From positions 15,650,159-15,714,158 of the forward strand of contig JACSVZ010000008.1 of NCBI GenBank assembly GCA_014706295.1: DNA of 64,000 bases. The letters run 5' to 3'. This stretch comes from Lycocorax pyrrhopterus obiensis (taxonomy: Eukaryota; Chordata; Aves; Passeriformes; Paradisaeidae). The notes under the pieces are model-generated. The model was not told the origin of the DNA. It made no database searches and saw nothing but the letters and a program-made list of their open reading frames with translations. Position numbers and translations under genes: made by a program. Shown here piece after piece: positions 39,501-54,500 of the stretch; the stretch's first letter is position 1; the number at the start of each line of letters is the position of its first letter.

Positions 39501-42500
39501 ACTAATATATCAAAGAGGTGAGAGGTTAAGAAACAGAGGCTTTAATAAGTATACTGTTCTGCAAGCCAATATCCCTGCAGCAAAACATATGCAATCCCCA
39601 GACCACACACAGACTGCACACTGAAAACCCTTAGGAGAGAACTTGTCTTAGCAGGTAAACAAAAGCAATAAAAGCAGTGACAACACATCTGACTGGACCT
39701 TAAGAAACCTATGGAAAGACTGCCTCTCCCAGAGCAATGCACGCTGCACAATCAGGTTTTGCATCAGTAGATGAATATAAATACCACAATACAGCTTGTA
39801 AAACATCAGTATGTGACACAGCAACTTATACTCACTGGCAAAACTATCAAATCCATCAAAACCCAAACATGGTTTGCCTTCCATCTCCCTCTCCCCTTTC
39901 AAAGGGAAACTCACCTTCTTCAGCTTAGACTGATCATCCTTGTAAGTAATCATCAGGGCTAGTGCCAGATCCCCTTTCTCCCTTCGTGTGCCTTCACACA
40001 ACAGAGGATGTTCTGCTTCACTGACAGTTGTTTTCATACCTGCAGCCCATAAAAGAGATGATGAAGAGACAAGTGAGCCCATGGGATTACAGTACATCCT
40101 GAGCAATATCTATACCTCAGACTGTTTCATTCGCCTCACTGTTAAAGGCAAAATAAGATTTTTTCCCCCTATTTTTATGTTAACTTCAGAAATAGGCCAT
40201 GAATAAACAGAAGCTGCTGTCCGTCCCTAGAACACTAAGTTTGCTACAACTGTCAGAACAACCAGGTACTAAAAGGCCACAGGAAGAGTCCAGGCAAGCC
40301 TAAAACCCTATCTTGACGCAAAACTTTTGGTTTCTGCTGATACTACAAGCCAGCATTCCAACACCATAAAAAACTCATCTTCGTTTCAGAGATGAGGCAA
40401 CAGAGAACAGGCCTTGTCTAATCCATTTTATTCCTTTGTGCATACTGCTTTAAAACAGGCATACAGTATTGTCATCATAACATGTATATAATCACTGCTT
40501 TGTTGCTGAAGCAAATGAGGAAAGAATCTAATATTATGCTAAGATCCTGAATTATATGATAAAGCTTGAGCGTACTTCTGCTAGTCTTTCACTACCATTG
40601 TCTAGTCTCTTCTGAAATGATTCTTTTGTTCTCTGAAACTGTCCATCTCCACTTAAGTCCAGGCAATACATATTTTATGACAAAAGAGCAAGCAGAAAGC
40701 TAAAATTCATGTTACTACTTATACATTGAGTTCTCGTCCCATATTCTCCTTCCATTTTTTCACAGCTTTGCAAAGATACCTCAGCCCTGGCATGTAGAAT
40801 CCTCCACCTGGTTCTGTCAAACTGTGCAAACACTTCCATTTCTGCATCAAACTGGAATGAACTACTGTCACCATTCAAAACGGGAAAGGATGCAGAACAT
40901 GGATGAAGGCAGACTTGTAAAAGATTCTTACCAAGAGCAGCAACAGCTGCCTCAAAACCAAGCTCTTCGTCTCCAGGCATTTCATTATTCCAATTACGGC
41001 TTGGGGGTCTAGAGCCTGTAGGCGAAACCACTGAAAGAAGACAACAGAATTAGTGTTCAGCTTTCAAAGCTAAGGCTTCAAAGCAAAAGACATTTCTGAG
41101 AGCTTTCTGAATTTGCAGAGCTTCCTGTGGTCCTGTTCTTAGCCTCATACCAGTTTCAAGACCACAGCACCTTCTGGGGTTTTTTTTTTCCCATTTCTCT
41201 CTCTAACCTCAGAAGGCTCTAAACCAGGCAGGTATATTGCCAAGTCAATCTTCTAATCCAAGGTTGCTGTGTTCTTTTTAAATTCTAGATTTATATTAGC
41301 TTCCTCTGAACATAACCAGCACAAAAGCAGAAATTTATTTTACAAACACACACAGAGTGCTGAAATGTGTTAAGTGTGCAGTTGTTTTCAAATGTAGGCA
41401 GAAGGAGAAACAGTTCCACTGGGGAACAAAATATCTTTAAAGCAACATAGAGGCAAGCGCAAGCAACAGCGCATGAAGAATAAAACTTTGGTTGTTCTCA
41501 TACAGAAGACAGTTTCACTTTGAAAATCCCTCAAGATCTGGCATCTCAGAATATGCCCTGCACACGCTCAGGCCAATGCAGTCAGTACCTGGAGTGCACA
41601 GGACATCAAATATAAAGCTTGCCAACATCAGAGGCAGGACAGGACGGTAATCACACAATGTCCCTTCTCGCAGTTCTTCAGCTCTTCCTCGAATAGTGTT
41701 CATCTCATTGGTGCCCAAGGGAATCTTCTTCAAGAGGGCTGCAATCTCAGATTCCTGGTAAGCTAGCTTCACCTGGTAGCATCCACAAGGAAACAGAAGA
41801 AAAGCTGTCAACAGCACAGTCCCCTGTGGGGAGCAGACCATTTTCCCCTTTACATATAGTACAGCAATAGTTTTTATTGGTTTATTAAATGATAGAAACT
41901 CTTACCAGCCTAGACACCTTTGCCATTCTCTCCCCAATGAAAACAGGTTTTCAAATCTAATAACAGTCTTGCTTCATATTTATACACAAAATTTCTTACT
42001 CAAATGATCACTCTTCAGCTGCATACAGAAAAAACGCATGAGCTCTCATAAGAACATCAGCAGAAGTATCTGACTGGATAGGCCAGTGGAAAAGGTGGTT
42101 ACTTGTAATTGTAGGAAGAAAGGATGCTATATTAAGCGAAACACCCATTTGAGACACCAGAGACTGATTAGCAGAAGAATGGGTACAGCATGGAAGCACA
42201 CATGCCATCAGGATGAAGACATTTCACTACTCTGTGCCTGTATTCTCTCCATTCTTAACACGTGAAAGTAATAGTTTTCTTTCAGGTAGCAAGTGACTGC
42301 CAATCTTCTAATCAGACCACAAGAAGTACAGATAATTAGCGTAATAATTGTAGTGGGTGGATAACTAGCAACAATACACACTCTGAGGGACTGAACAACC
42401 CTGCAGTGAAAAAGCAAGGTGGCTGTAAGTCACACAGACAAGGTCTTCACTGGACATTTCTTTTTCAAAATAGGAATCCTAATAGTAATCAAGGTGTGTC

Positions 42501-45500
42501 CAAAATAATATGCTCACACAGTGCATATGCTTGCTTGCCAATGAATGAGGTATCGGCAAAGGCAACAATTTTCAAAAATGTAATAATCACACCAATTTGC
42601 CCTAAGGAATAACTTTCAAACCATTTCACCAATACAAATATGGACAAATATGGATATTTACAAATTATTTTATTTTCCCCAGATTAGCAAAGCAAACTGA
42701 AAACTTATTTAAGATAAGAAGTAGGCTGTTTTAATCAAAATAATACATTCATAAAAGACCTTGTACTCATTTAAATATTTTCAGGCCTATAGCTTCATGT
42801 GAAATCAAAGACCTTTTGGCCCATGAGGTCTGAGCTTCCTATCAGTGAAGGTAACAACAGCTCATGTGATATTTCTAATCATTTTTCTGGCAGATCAACA
42901 TATGCTAATGGGATGTGCACTCAATTAATTTAGTTCCACTGCAATCCATTTTAAGAAAACATATAAAAGCATAACCAAACTTCAGGTGTTGAAATTTAAA
43001 CCATGTGAGCAAACACATTCCAACAGAGCAATGTTGTTTATGGATACTGTCTGTTTGAGATATTTCATACCTCCAGAGCCTTGGTAGAAGCAGGTGGTCT
43101 CTGCAGCTCCAGAGCAAACATTCCTATTCGGAAGGCCAGGTTGTGGTACTCCAGCCGCTCGCTCAACACAGTCAGCAAGAAAGCAGCTTTAGATAAGGTG
43201 TTGGTTGCCATCCATGTCTGCTTGCTGGTTGATACCTTGTTCTTTTTGCCCTGTTTGAGGAGGAATTTGTCACAGGACACTTTCCTAAACATCCTAAATG
43301 ACTCTATGATTGTCTTCTAATCCTTTGCAATAGTTATACACAGGAGAAAGAATAAAATATGTTTAGATGTTTTTTCCTTTTGTGGAAGAATCTCAAATTT
43401 CATTGGTTACCATTGAACATCATTGCTTCCCCTATGTCACCCCAGCACAACACAGTGGAAGAGCTGGCCTATGGACAAGACACATGTCCACTACTGAAAT
43501 GATGCTGTGCAAACAAATGTTGCACGCCTGTCCCTTCCAAGGGAACCCTTCCATACAACAAACACTGCTTAGTGTCACTACAGGTGAGTTTCCAGAAGTT
43601 TATGCTTATTTCTTTCTTGTCCAACCCTCTTATCCTGAAACAGCAAAACTACTAAAATTTCCAGTGATGTACACTATGAAATAGGAGACTGAGGTTTTGG
43701 AGAGAATCACAAGAAACAGGGTCACCTGCATAGAGCTGCACTAAAATCAAGACTACTGATGGTTGCTGTCATCTACCTTAGTTGGTGGTTGCTCCACTTT
43801 GAGATCTGGAGGGTTGGCCAGTAGGTCCCTGGCAAGCTCTACAGTCAAGCGGCAAGCCTCACTACTGTATCCATGAGCATACAGGGCCTCTGCACAGGCA
43901 AACAGGATCTGCAAGAAGGAACAGATGGTCATATTCAAACCACACTACCCCAGCCTGGAGTCAGCCTGCTCAAACCACCTGTCACAAAGACTCTGCAAAC
44001 ACAATTCACAACTAACTTCAGCAGCAGGTATTCTGAGAGTCCTCCTTGCCTAGACCTCCACCACCACTCTTTTGAAGCACTCTCTTAAAAAGCCTTTTCT
44101 TATGTGATTAAGTCCTGTCCTCTCTCCAAGTGCTATAAGAGATCAGGGAATAGCTCAAAAAAACCTAAACCCCAAACTACCACTGTTTTCATGCATCGCC
44201 AATTGGGCTGCTTACTTAACAGACGCAAGCTCTAAACACATTTTGGGGTTTTTACACAGTTTATTTAGATTGCCTCTCCTTTCCAAAGAACTTCTGCTTA
44301 AATGGTTGGATTTAAATTTTTCTTGCTGAGCATGTCTCAGTGTTACTTATTTGTAGTTTCAGATAATTTTTGTCATTTCCAAGGGTGAGACTAGGTGAAA
44401 AGCACACACTGCTTTGTCTATGTTTGTAAATCCTGGAGTGAGAGATGGGATTAACTAAGACTGGGACACACTTGCAGTTAGCACAAAAATAGGGAATCAA
44501 GCTTGTGGGAAACAGACGTATGCTACCACTGCATTAGGCTTGTGGGTACCTCATGATACAATTGGTTATCACAACATTATAATTAAGCACTTGATTTAAC
44601 AACATCCTAGGTTAAGTGTGACAGCTATGAGGGTGGTGAGCCGTGATTTATACAATACAAAAAACTGCAAAACAGCATTTTGAACTAGATTCAGCTCACC
44701 TCCATCCGATTCTCCTGTTCCAGAGGCTTTATACCAGCAAATACATCCTGCTCCTCTTCAATTCCCCCTTCAGCTTTGTCATCATCTTCCTTGGCTACCT
44801 CTTGTGGATTCAGATAGTACACCTGGTAATCATCTTCCTCTTCTCCATCATCCCCTCCCCCTGCTGCACCATTCTCTCCCACTTCTTCTGGCTTCAGACT
44901 CATACCACCAGAGTTCTCATCCGCAGAAGGCAGGTCATCATCGCCACTACCCATCTCCCCCACAGAATCCTTGGGGGATTTCTTGGCCATGGAACTGCTC
45001 CTGACAGTGGGCTCAGGTCCCTCAGAGAAATACACCCCACCATCCTCCTCAAAGGCATCCCTGTAGCTCCTGCTCAGTGGACTTTCTGTAAAACTAAAGG
45101 TGTTGCTGGCTTCTGCCCCCAATGCCAAGCTGCTGTCATCCAGGCTCATCTCTGCCAAGTCTGGCTCCAGAGAGCTGTCCTCACTGCTCATGCGGCGTTT
45201 CCCACTATGTTTACTGGTCAAGCCTTTGCTCACTGGCAACTTTGCTTTGCCCACTGCAGTCTTATACACAGCTTTATCCCCTTCTGCCGAGAGCCGTCTC
45301 AGAACCCTCTGTGGCGTTTCAGAGACAACTTTCCGCTTTCCAGTAAGTTCTTTAGGACGCACCGCTGGCTCCTGGGGAGAGGGCCGCAGCCTGTCCCCGG
45401 GCTGCAGACATGGTCCCCCAGGCTCCTGGCCATGGGTTCTACCAGCCTCACAGGCACTTTCTACACACTGCAGCCGGCAGCTCCTCTGCTGGATGGCCTT

Positions 45501-48500
45501 TACCCAGCAGAACGAGTTCTTCTTGTCAGTGCTGCTATATGTAATCCCAGGAATGGGATAAGCTTCCTCCCAGTTGAAGTAACAGGCTTCTACAGCTGGC
45601 TTGAAACCTTGGAAGAGCTTCTCCAGTGATTTCTTGTGCTGACCCCTCTTAACATTATCTATGACTTTCAGCTGCCACTGTCTGAGCTGTGAGCAAAGAT
45701 CCCTGCGCCTAAGAGAAGACAGAGGACAGGTTAGGAAGCAGACAAAAAATTTCTACTTAACCCACAGAACACTTCCTTCCTTTGGCCAGCAACATCATCT
45801 GCTGAATTAAGTATAGACAGCATTAGTAAGAAGACAGGCTGAAAAAAACCCAGGTATATTAACAGCTAAGTTCGAGACAGATTCATGATACAGAAACAAA
45901 ATGTGAACACCACCAACATGAAAGTACAATACAAACCAGAGGTTTAAAATAAAACACTGTCTGCCCTGTTTGCTTATCTGCCCTAAATAAGGTGCTAGTG
46001 ATTTGAGTCTCAGCAGTCTCAGACCAGTGAGTACCATGGGGAACTGCCCTTGGAAACACTCATAAAACAGTTTGCAGCAGCTGTGAAACAGCCCTGTGAA
46101 TAACTCCAGTTAAGACATTCACAAGTACAATCTAAATAGCCTACTCTGGGAAGCACAATGACAGACAGGACCCCTTAAGTGCTTCCCAGGCACGCACCGC
46201 TTTACCCTAATGTGCCTATATAGACGCCAGCAATTTAATTTAAGCTTTAGCAGGCTGCCCTCAAGAGAATAAACTGTTGCAAACCATAGGGACAGCAACA
46301 ATTGATGTTCAAATAACTTTGAAGAAGCAGCAAGCTGGCAGGGCTATATAGACTTATATTACACAATTAGTCCCATGCCCCCATATTACTATGGGAAGAA
46401 CAAAACAGTTCTGCATTTCCCAGCTCCAAATCTCACATCGGGCCTACGCACATGAGCAAAATAGTCTAAATGGTGATCCAATTCAAGAGAAAAAGACATT
46501 TCTAGAAATTGCATCAGATGTCTCAGTCAACTGCCATCCTGTTTCTGCTACACATTTCAGATACCTGATATACAATCCCAACACTTCAATCCTACCAGAT
46601 TTCCTATCAAAAGTAAAAGAACAAGAAAACAAAATAAAAATTGAGGTGACCCAATTTAGGTGCAAAGAGTATTGGGACAAAAGGGACTAAACAAAATGGA
46701 CTACCTATATTTGTCCTCTCAAGAAATTAATTAACAAGGAAGCAGACTGGTAGGGCTTAATCAAGAAGAAGATTTTCAGAAGGAAAAAAGGAGCAGGAAC
46801 TTCTCAGGAAGGGTAACATAAGGGTGAGAGTCTGTGAAGTCTCCTTATGATTCACTGTAAAGAATGGAAGCATGAGTAGAAGAGGGTCCTTGGAGGCTAT
46901 TCAAACACCAAGAGAATAGGTAATCAAGCAGGAGCATTTCAATTATTCACTAGCTCAAGTAGGAGATCTGAGCAAATTTGAACTGCATCAAATAACTCAA
47001 ATGTGAATATACATAGCACAACTTCATACGTTATTAATGGCCAAAATATTTTATGCTTTTTCTATGTGATTTGATTGATGTTTGTGTTTATTTTAAGCCT
47101 GATTCCCAGTTTCCTACAGTTTTTGTCTTCAACTCCTATATTTAGCTACTTCATATTGTAAACTGTACAAGACAGAAACTGCATCCATTTTAGTGTCCCT
47201 GATGTACCTTACATAGGGCATTTTATTAATGCTACGCAACAATTCAGAGAAAGCAAATCCTGTTAATGTGTAGTTGTTCTGAAAATACCATCCTGTATTC
47301 ATTTGTTCTGAGAAACTTCTTCTGAGAATTTATAGCACATTAAACTTATCCAATACATTTTACACACCACACTTTGTAGACAAGATGTACAAAACAAACT
47401 ATTACGATGTCAACCACAGTATCTCAAAGGAGCTCTCAGTACCTCCTCTGCTATTCAACTGCTGCTAAATAAAGATGGTGCTAAATAAAGATGGCAGTGA
47501 TCTACCAACGCACAATATGGTTTAGAAATCTGCAGAAGCAACACAGTTTTTTCTTAGACAATTGAAAACACTGAAAATCATACACTGATGACAATGTTTA
47601 CCAATACACTGCAGAGAACACACTCCTTAAGAGCACTGAAAGTAAGAACTGGTTCATCTTGAAATACACAATAGTGAATTATTGGGCTAAACAGAATTCC
47701 ATTAAAGTGCTGAATGGTTAAATATAGAAACCTTTCAAATTAATTGGTAGCTAGTGCTATCATTCAAAGAAATGTTCTCCACTGGGACACTAAAATGCAG
47801 AATTACACACATATGTAAGAAAGGACTCCCAGAACACAAATTAGTCATACTAGTTGATGTTGCTAAAAGCAAGCAGCAACAGCAATTAAAGTAATTACAG
47901 TGCTTTGAATCTTACATAGCACATAGTCCAGAAGGACTAATAGTTGAACAGATAATGAGGTAATGATACAAACACAGGAGATTTTGTGTTTAGTGTGGTT
48001 GAGTATCACAGAAATTAAAGAGAGACAAGAGCTGATTCTGCGGCTCACCTCTGTGGACTAATAGTTGGGTCGAGGACAGCCAGCCTCCAAAGAACCACCA
48101 TCTCATCACACATGCTTGCACAAGCATGAGCAGCCACTTCTGACTGGCCATTGCTGCGTCCTGTGTGCCCACTAGCACTGCTGTGCGATGCAGATGTTCG
48201 CACGCTGTACCACCAGCCGGTTATCTGCAGAAGAAAAAGTTCAGTGGAGCTGTGTTGTGGCCAACATCTTACCCCCTGCTCTCACTTCATCTCACAATTC
48301 CAAGGAAACGAGACCTGTAGTTAATACCAGGTTTTCATTTGACCCCAAAATAACTATGACCATTAAAGCAGTATTAGTTTGTGAGAATTAAGGGCCTCTC
48401 AAAATTTCTCTGCTTAGAATGCATATGCCCAAAGAACAAAACACTCACAGGATGTTCACTTCCTAGAAGCCTTCACACTTGGAGAGAAAAAGTAAACAAA

Positions 48501-51500
48501 TGTGATAAATGAAGTATTTCCTTTCTCCAGCTCAAAGTCAAGGTATGGGATGGAGCAATAACGAAACTTACACCACAATTTATATTACAGACTGAGGCCG
48601 AAGTCCTGAACTGTCAAAGGAAACCTTTTTTCCTATTATTTTAACAAAATAAAAAAAGGACTACTTCAATCCACCAAAAGATATCTTCCATAAAGATAAC
48701 AAAAGAATCTGAGATTCTATCACACAACATATATATTTAGTTTTTATCAAAATGACAGCTCATATGTGATGTGCTTTGTTTAAAAAAAACAGAAACAAAA
48801 CAACAGTAAAATAAATCACCTTGATTGGGAAGAAATCAAATCAAATATGCCGAACAAAAGAAATCAGACTCTACATATTCATGTTAGAAGAACTGAGGCA
48901 TTTGGGGAATATAGTGTTATCAGGACATCACTAAAGAACAAGAGCAAACTTTAACATCCTTTTAGTGTGAAGAAGCACGTGCCCATAATGCACACAGGCT
49001 ACTAAAATAATTGTATTCGGCCATGGATTGTATAGACACAAAGCACCGGTTACTGGCTCTGCCTGGTTCCCCAGAACATCCCCCCACTCCAAGCAAAGAG
49101 ATACCTGCTCATAGTTGAGACACTGGTCAGTCAGAATCTCCAGCAAAGGAGCTGCATTGCTATCCCGCCTCTTAAACATCTCCCGCACAATGGAAAGCAA
49201 GTTCCAGATTCCTTCAGGTTCTCTCCCTCGCAGGGGACGCAGCAGACAAGCCCACTCAGCAGCAGCTGGTGGCTCAGTGGAAGACAGATACATTGAATTC
49301 ACATCACTGTACGTAAAGGAGAAGAATAAGGATGAGAAAAAATTGAATCAAGCACAGTCATACAAAATCCCGAGTATAGTCTACATCCAGAAATACATTT
49401 GCCCTTCAATGGCACAGACATGAGTAACCTAAAAGACAGGATGCATAATGAGCTCAAGAACACCACGCAAACAAAATATTGTACAAATACAGTCTGCTCC
49501 ATTAAAATAACACTGGACAACCTATGCAAAAATACAGTCCAGAAGAGTGACATATATGGTGAATGAATTTACAGATCACATGAACATCACATTTTCCCTT
49601 CAATGGGAAACAGTTTACCTGAAAACAACAGGAGAGGGTCCACAGAATTTATGAAGGGTTTTCTTTATGTTGTCACTGAGAGTAGATTCATCTAAGTACC
49701 AGGTGCTTTGATCTGATGCAGAGGGCCCAGCAGTGGGATCTTACAAAAGAAAAACACATTTACAGTCTGCAAGCTTTGAAGATATTTTACTCTATGTGCC
49801 CAACCACAGAGTTAATAGGGAGTACACAGGCAGTGCTACCCAAGTTATTTCACCCATTATTGAACACCCTATTCAGAATTATCTTAAAATGGTGCCATAA
49901 CATTACCTTCAACATTGACAACACTAAATTAGCAGCTTCTTCTTGACCAGAAGGGTAACGCAGTATTAAAATAGGAATGCTCTTAACATCTTTGGTAACC
50001 AACACTTAGGTAAACTACCCCAAGTCACAGCTAACCCAATTTAGTGTTGCCAACAGTCCTGTTTTAAGCAGGAACTTGGGAGAGGTCCCCTTCAATCAAC
50101 ATTTCCAGGAGTCTATATTTAATACCAAATTAAAAAGAAAAACACTTTGTTAGAAAGTGCCTGATGTTCCCTTCCTCTGCAAGCACTCTGAGGTGCCTGT
50201 TGTGCCATACAAACACCTAAGTGCCGATACTTACCCCTTTTCCTTGATTTTTATCTGCAATCCGTGCTACAGGTTAACAAATCAGTTTGGAAATCTGAAG
50301 CTATGGAAATACATCCTCTTCCTATCTGTGATACAGATTACTGAAATAAGATATATTAAAATTACCTGGGGCTCCACACACTGTGTTGATGGCCGTAGAC
50401 TGAGAAGATAATAACTCGTCCAGCAAACGCTGAGCTGTTGGAAGAATCTGAAAACATGAAGCAAACTTTCAATATACACAGTATTTCTTATCCTGCTACA
50501 CCCAGCAAAAGATCGTGACTGAAGCACTCTGGTATCAGGAGTATGAAATACACAGAACTACGTTTTCAGAAGGACGACAGAGGGTGCTAAAGATCACACA
50601 ATGGCCACAAGCTGTCACACCTCTCTCACAGCCCACGCACGGCTCACTTTCTGCAGTCACACCCTAAGAAGTAAACAAAAGCATCACAGTTTATTAGCTC
50701 TCTTCTCGTTTCTTGAGGAATAGGAGCCCACAGAGAGTGATACTGCAACTAATTTTGAGAGTTAGAGAAGTCACTGCTGTCAAGGTCACCATTCTCCTGC
50801 ACTTTGAAAGATCTTTACTTCTTGTTCCTAAATCATTTCTCTAAAACCCAAGCAAATGGGAGCAGGGGAGCAAACTATAAAATACATCTACACATAATTT
50901 TGGGGGCAGGCTTTAATTTATTTACCATCCAGTTAGCAAAGGGATTCAATAGTACATGAATGCAATTTCAGCACTAAACTAATCATAGCTTCTGGACCAG
51001 CTCAGAGCATAAGCAGAGAAGATTCACACTCGATTGTAAAATCCTATGTAGATATACCCTTGACATGCTATTTTTGCAAGAAAAATGCACAGAACAAAGA
51101 GTTTTTTCCCCAAACTAAGTCTGGGCTGAAAGTGTGGATCCATTTAGCCGTTAGTACACACAGAACAGGCAAACTGTTAATCCACATAATTAGGATTTAA
51201 ATGACTTGCAACAGAATGATAACCCCCACCTCTCTCTGTACGACAGCTGAGGTAAAAGATCACTCTTACTGTAAAGCAAGGCACATTCAGGACACCTATA
51301 TTTGCAAACAATACAGATGCATCTCAAACGGATGGAAGAAAAAAATTATTCAGAAGGATATTTTGCATTTCAATCACCTGAAGAAACAAATTCAGCATTA
51401 AGCTATTTTGTATCTTTTTTCCACTACTACATATTTTAAGAAAATTCACAGGCCTTGGCAGTGTTACACCTTAAGGTTGAAGTAAAGTACCAGTGACCTG

Positions 51501-54500
51501 CAGTGACTCTCCTCCAGGCTTTTTTTGCTAAGATATTCATGTTTAATTGGAATAGGAGTACTGGCTTCATTTTGGGAAATAGCTCTTGGGCAAAGAACTA
51601 GGTAATGAATTCCAGCTGCTTTTCCATCACTTTCATAAATATAGAAAACACTTTCTACAGAGTTTCTGAAAAACATCTAACTGCATTCCTATAGACCATC
51701 ATCCCCTTACACTTGAAAGCAATCCAGCATTATATTACTGTACCATGTCATTCACAAACTGGAAATAAGGATAAAATAGAATCATGCATACAGCCTGCTC
51801 TCATTCTACATCATGTAGTTAAAGTATGGGGTCCTACGGAATTAGAGTATCTATCTCCACCCAGAAATCTTGAAGACCAGGAATAAGACTGTTGAAAGAG
51901 TTTGGGGTATGACTTGCCTATTTCAAAGAAATTACACAACATAGGTTAAGACATATCTCCCAATAATCCCTAAACTTTTCTGTTGGGCAGCAATCATCAG
52001 ATTATCTGTCAAAATAGTAATAATTAATTAATCCAGATGTTCCTGGTGCACAGCTGGTATACGTGACCAAAGGAGAAATAAACCCCACAGAAAGGAGCAG
52101 ACACAAAAAATCTGAAAGCAAACAACTCACATGCCATTCAGGAAACAACTACCACCACTACTAGCCTTTCAAAGCCCTCCTCCTACTAAGCACCAGACTG
52201 TGCCATAAAGCTCAGTCTGAGGAGAGAAAAAAGCTTTGCCTGTTATGTAATGCAGCAAGAAGCACACACTACTGGTGCTCACCTCTCGGCAACAAAAAAA
52301 GCCGTATTTTTATATCATTTTCATATTATACAATTCCTCTGTTTCCTCTCATAAGAAGATTAGTATTTCTGTAGGAAATCTAGAGGACATTTTAGCAATA
52401 AAATATCTTAGTGTCCCAAGTGCAGCACCCTAATATGAATTTTAGGTACACGCTGCCAGTAATCTAACTCCCACTTAAGAGGAGTGCATTATGAATGCAC
52501 TGCTGAAATGTGACAGATACCCATGCAGGTCAATTTCTCCTAATCTCCTTTAGCTGAACCAGCATAAAAGAGTTGCCAAGCCCTTATATTTTTAAAGCAG
52601 CCATTTCACAATCACTTGGGTATTCTTGTGTATTTTGCGCAAACACTTCAGGCAGATGATATAAATGACCTGACCTTGAACAACATAGATATTTAAGGAA
52701 CAAGAGAGCAGACTTTGCCCTTGACAAAAAAAATGTCATGTCTATTACTTTAAATGATTCTTATGAATCCCCAAGGAGCAACACTGGGGGAAGTCCAAAG
52801 GTTACCAGTTAGGTGCGTTAGAAAGTGCCCACTTAAGGCACATACAATACTTTACCTGGGTAGTTCTCTCCACTTAGCTAACCAAACACACAAAAAAGAA
52901 ACAAGCTGATTTGGGCTGACCTAAGTTTTCAACAATCATGCACTTATTTACTGTGTTTGATCTTTCACAAGCTCAGCATATATTCATGCTGATATGAATA
53001 GCCACCACTCTTCTTTCTCCTTTTAAGACATTTCTAATCTTTTACTTGGCAATAGACAATTGTTGAATAATAGAACAGCAAACCTGAAAAGAGCAAGAAC
53101 TGAATGCCTTCTCAGCAGCTCACAACTGAATAGCGATAACTGGTGATCTTGCAACAAAAGACATCATATAAATTGACCCAGAATAAAGATAACTGAATTT
53201 AACAAGTCATCAGTCACATGACAGTCCCCACTTACCTGTTGTGGAAGTTCACTGATTAGGTACTGAGCAAATTTTTGCAACTGGTCTCTTTGTAACCGAG
53301 ACAAAGACTCAGAAACAGGTGCTCGTAAGCACACTGCAGATGCCTGAAGAAAGAAAAGGAGACACAAACTGCCATTAATGAAGCTGTGTCCACCAAATGG
53401 ATGAAGCGTCACAAACACTTGCTATGCTGATGCATATCATGCTTAGTCTTGATGGCCAATTTTTTTTTCTCTGAAATTAATGTAGTGTGTTGCAGATAAG
53501 ATGCAAATAAGCTGTCTAGGCTTTACAAAAACTGTTTTCAAGAGTTTTTTTCAAGGAAACTGCTTTAACAGCTGTGCTTAAGATCTGTTGTTGCTAGCAA
53601 TTGCACAAATACTGGCACAGATTTCACAAACAAACCTCTAAAATAGGACATTATCCCTTAAGCTCCTGGCAAACCAACCAGCTCTGTGGGAGCCTGTTTC
53701 ATAGAATCACAACCATCTCATTTATCTCATTAGAGTTTCTTAATTCAGTCTTAAAATCTCTTTCCATATCTTAGAACAAATTAAGATTATAAAAAGTCAC
53801 CACTAGCTTCTTAACCTTTTTCACCCTACGTAACAAAAACGTCCTACTTAAAATTTAACAGGTACACAGTAAAGAGCAGTTTGATAATAAAGATACTTCA
53901 GATATTGTCTTGTGTACATAGAGCAATGCACCTTGGCTTGTAACTTGCTAGTGTCAGAAGTCAGTTTATACAAATAGAAAAATCCTTTCACTATCACTTT
54001 TCAGGTGGAGAAAGGATTGGAGGCAAAAGAATGATTTTTATCTTACACAGCATCCAAACTTTCTGGATGTAAATAATATACAGGACAATTTGTTTTCTAG
54101 CCTCACTCTCCATATCCACCTTTTAAAACTCAAACTAAGAATTCAAAGCAGAATCCGCTTTTTCGCCAAGTCTCCAGTCCCAACCACAGAAAGCAGACCA
54201 ATATTCTGATTACTTCACAAAAGTATGTATTTAAGCCAATTACACTTGTCCATTGTGAAATACTAACAAGCTTCATCAGGTTATTAGCACTTATTTAAGA
54301 ATCTGGAGTTGATCATAAGCATGTTAGATGTAAAATGTTCTGTGACAGCAGAAAATCTTCTGTTTCTTTCAATCATCAAAACGTAATCCTCTGTGTTTCT
54401 CAGCTTCCCAAAGCAGAGGAAATTAAACTGTATGCAAGACCAAACCTTCAACTGGTGTATTTCCTCTTGATTCTACACACTTTCAACTGAAGTTGGTTAG

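Noticed and set aside
44643..45629. 328-codon plus-strand open frame
   Set aside because: It lies entirely opposite ZSWIM8 exon 10 and starts at GTG. Codon bias in the real exon explains the missing antisense stops.
53696..53715. CATAGAATCACA, resembling a CR1 tail
   Set aside because: A 12-base match without any adjacent CR1 body.
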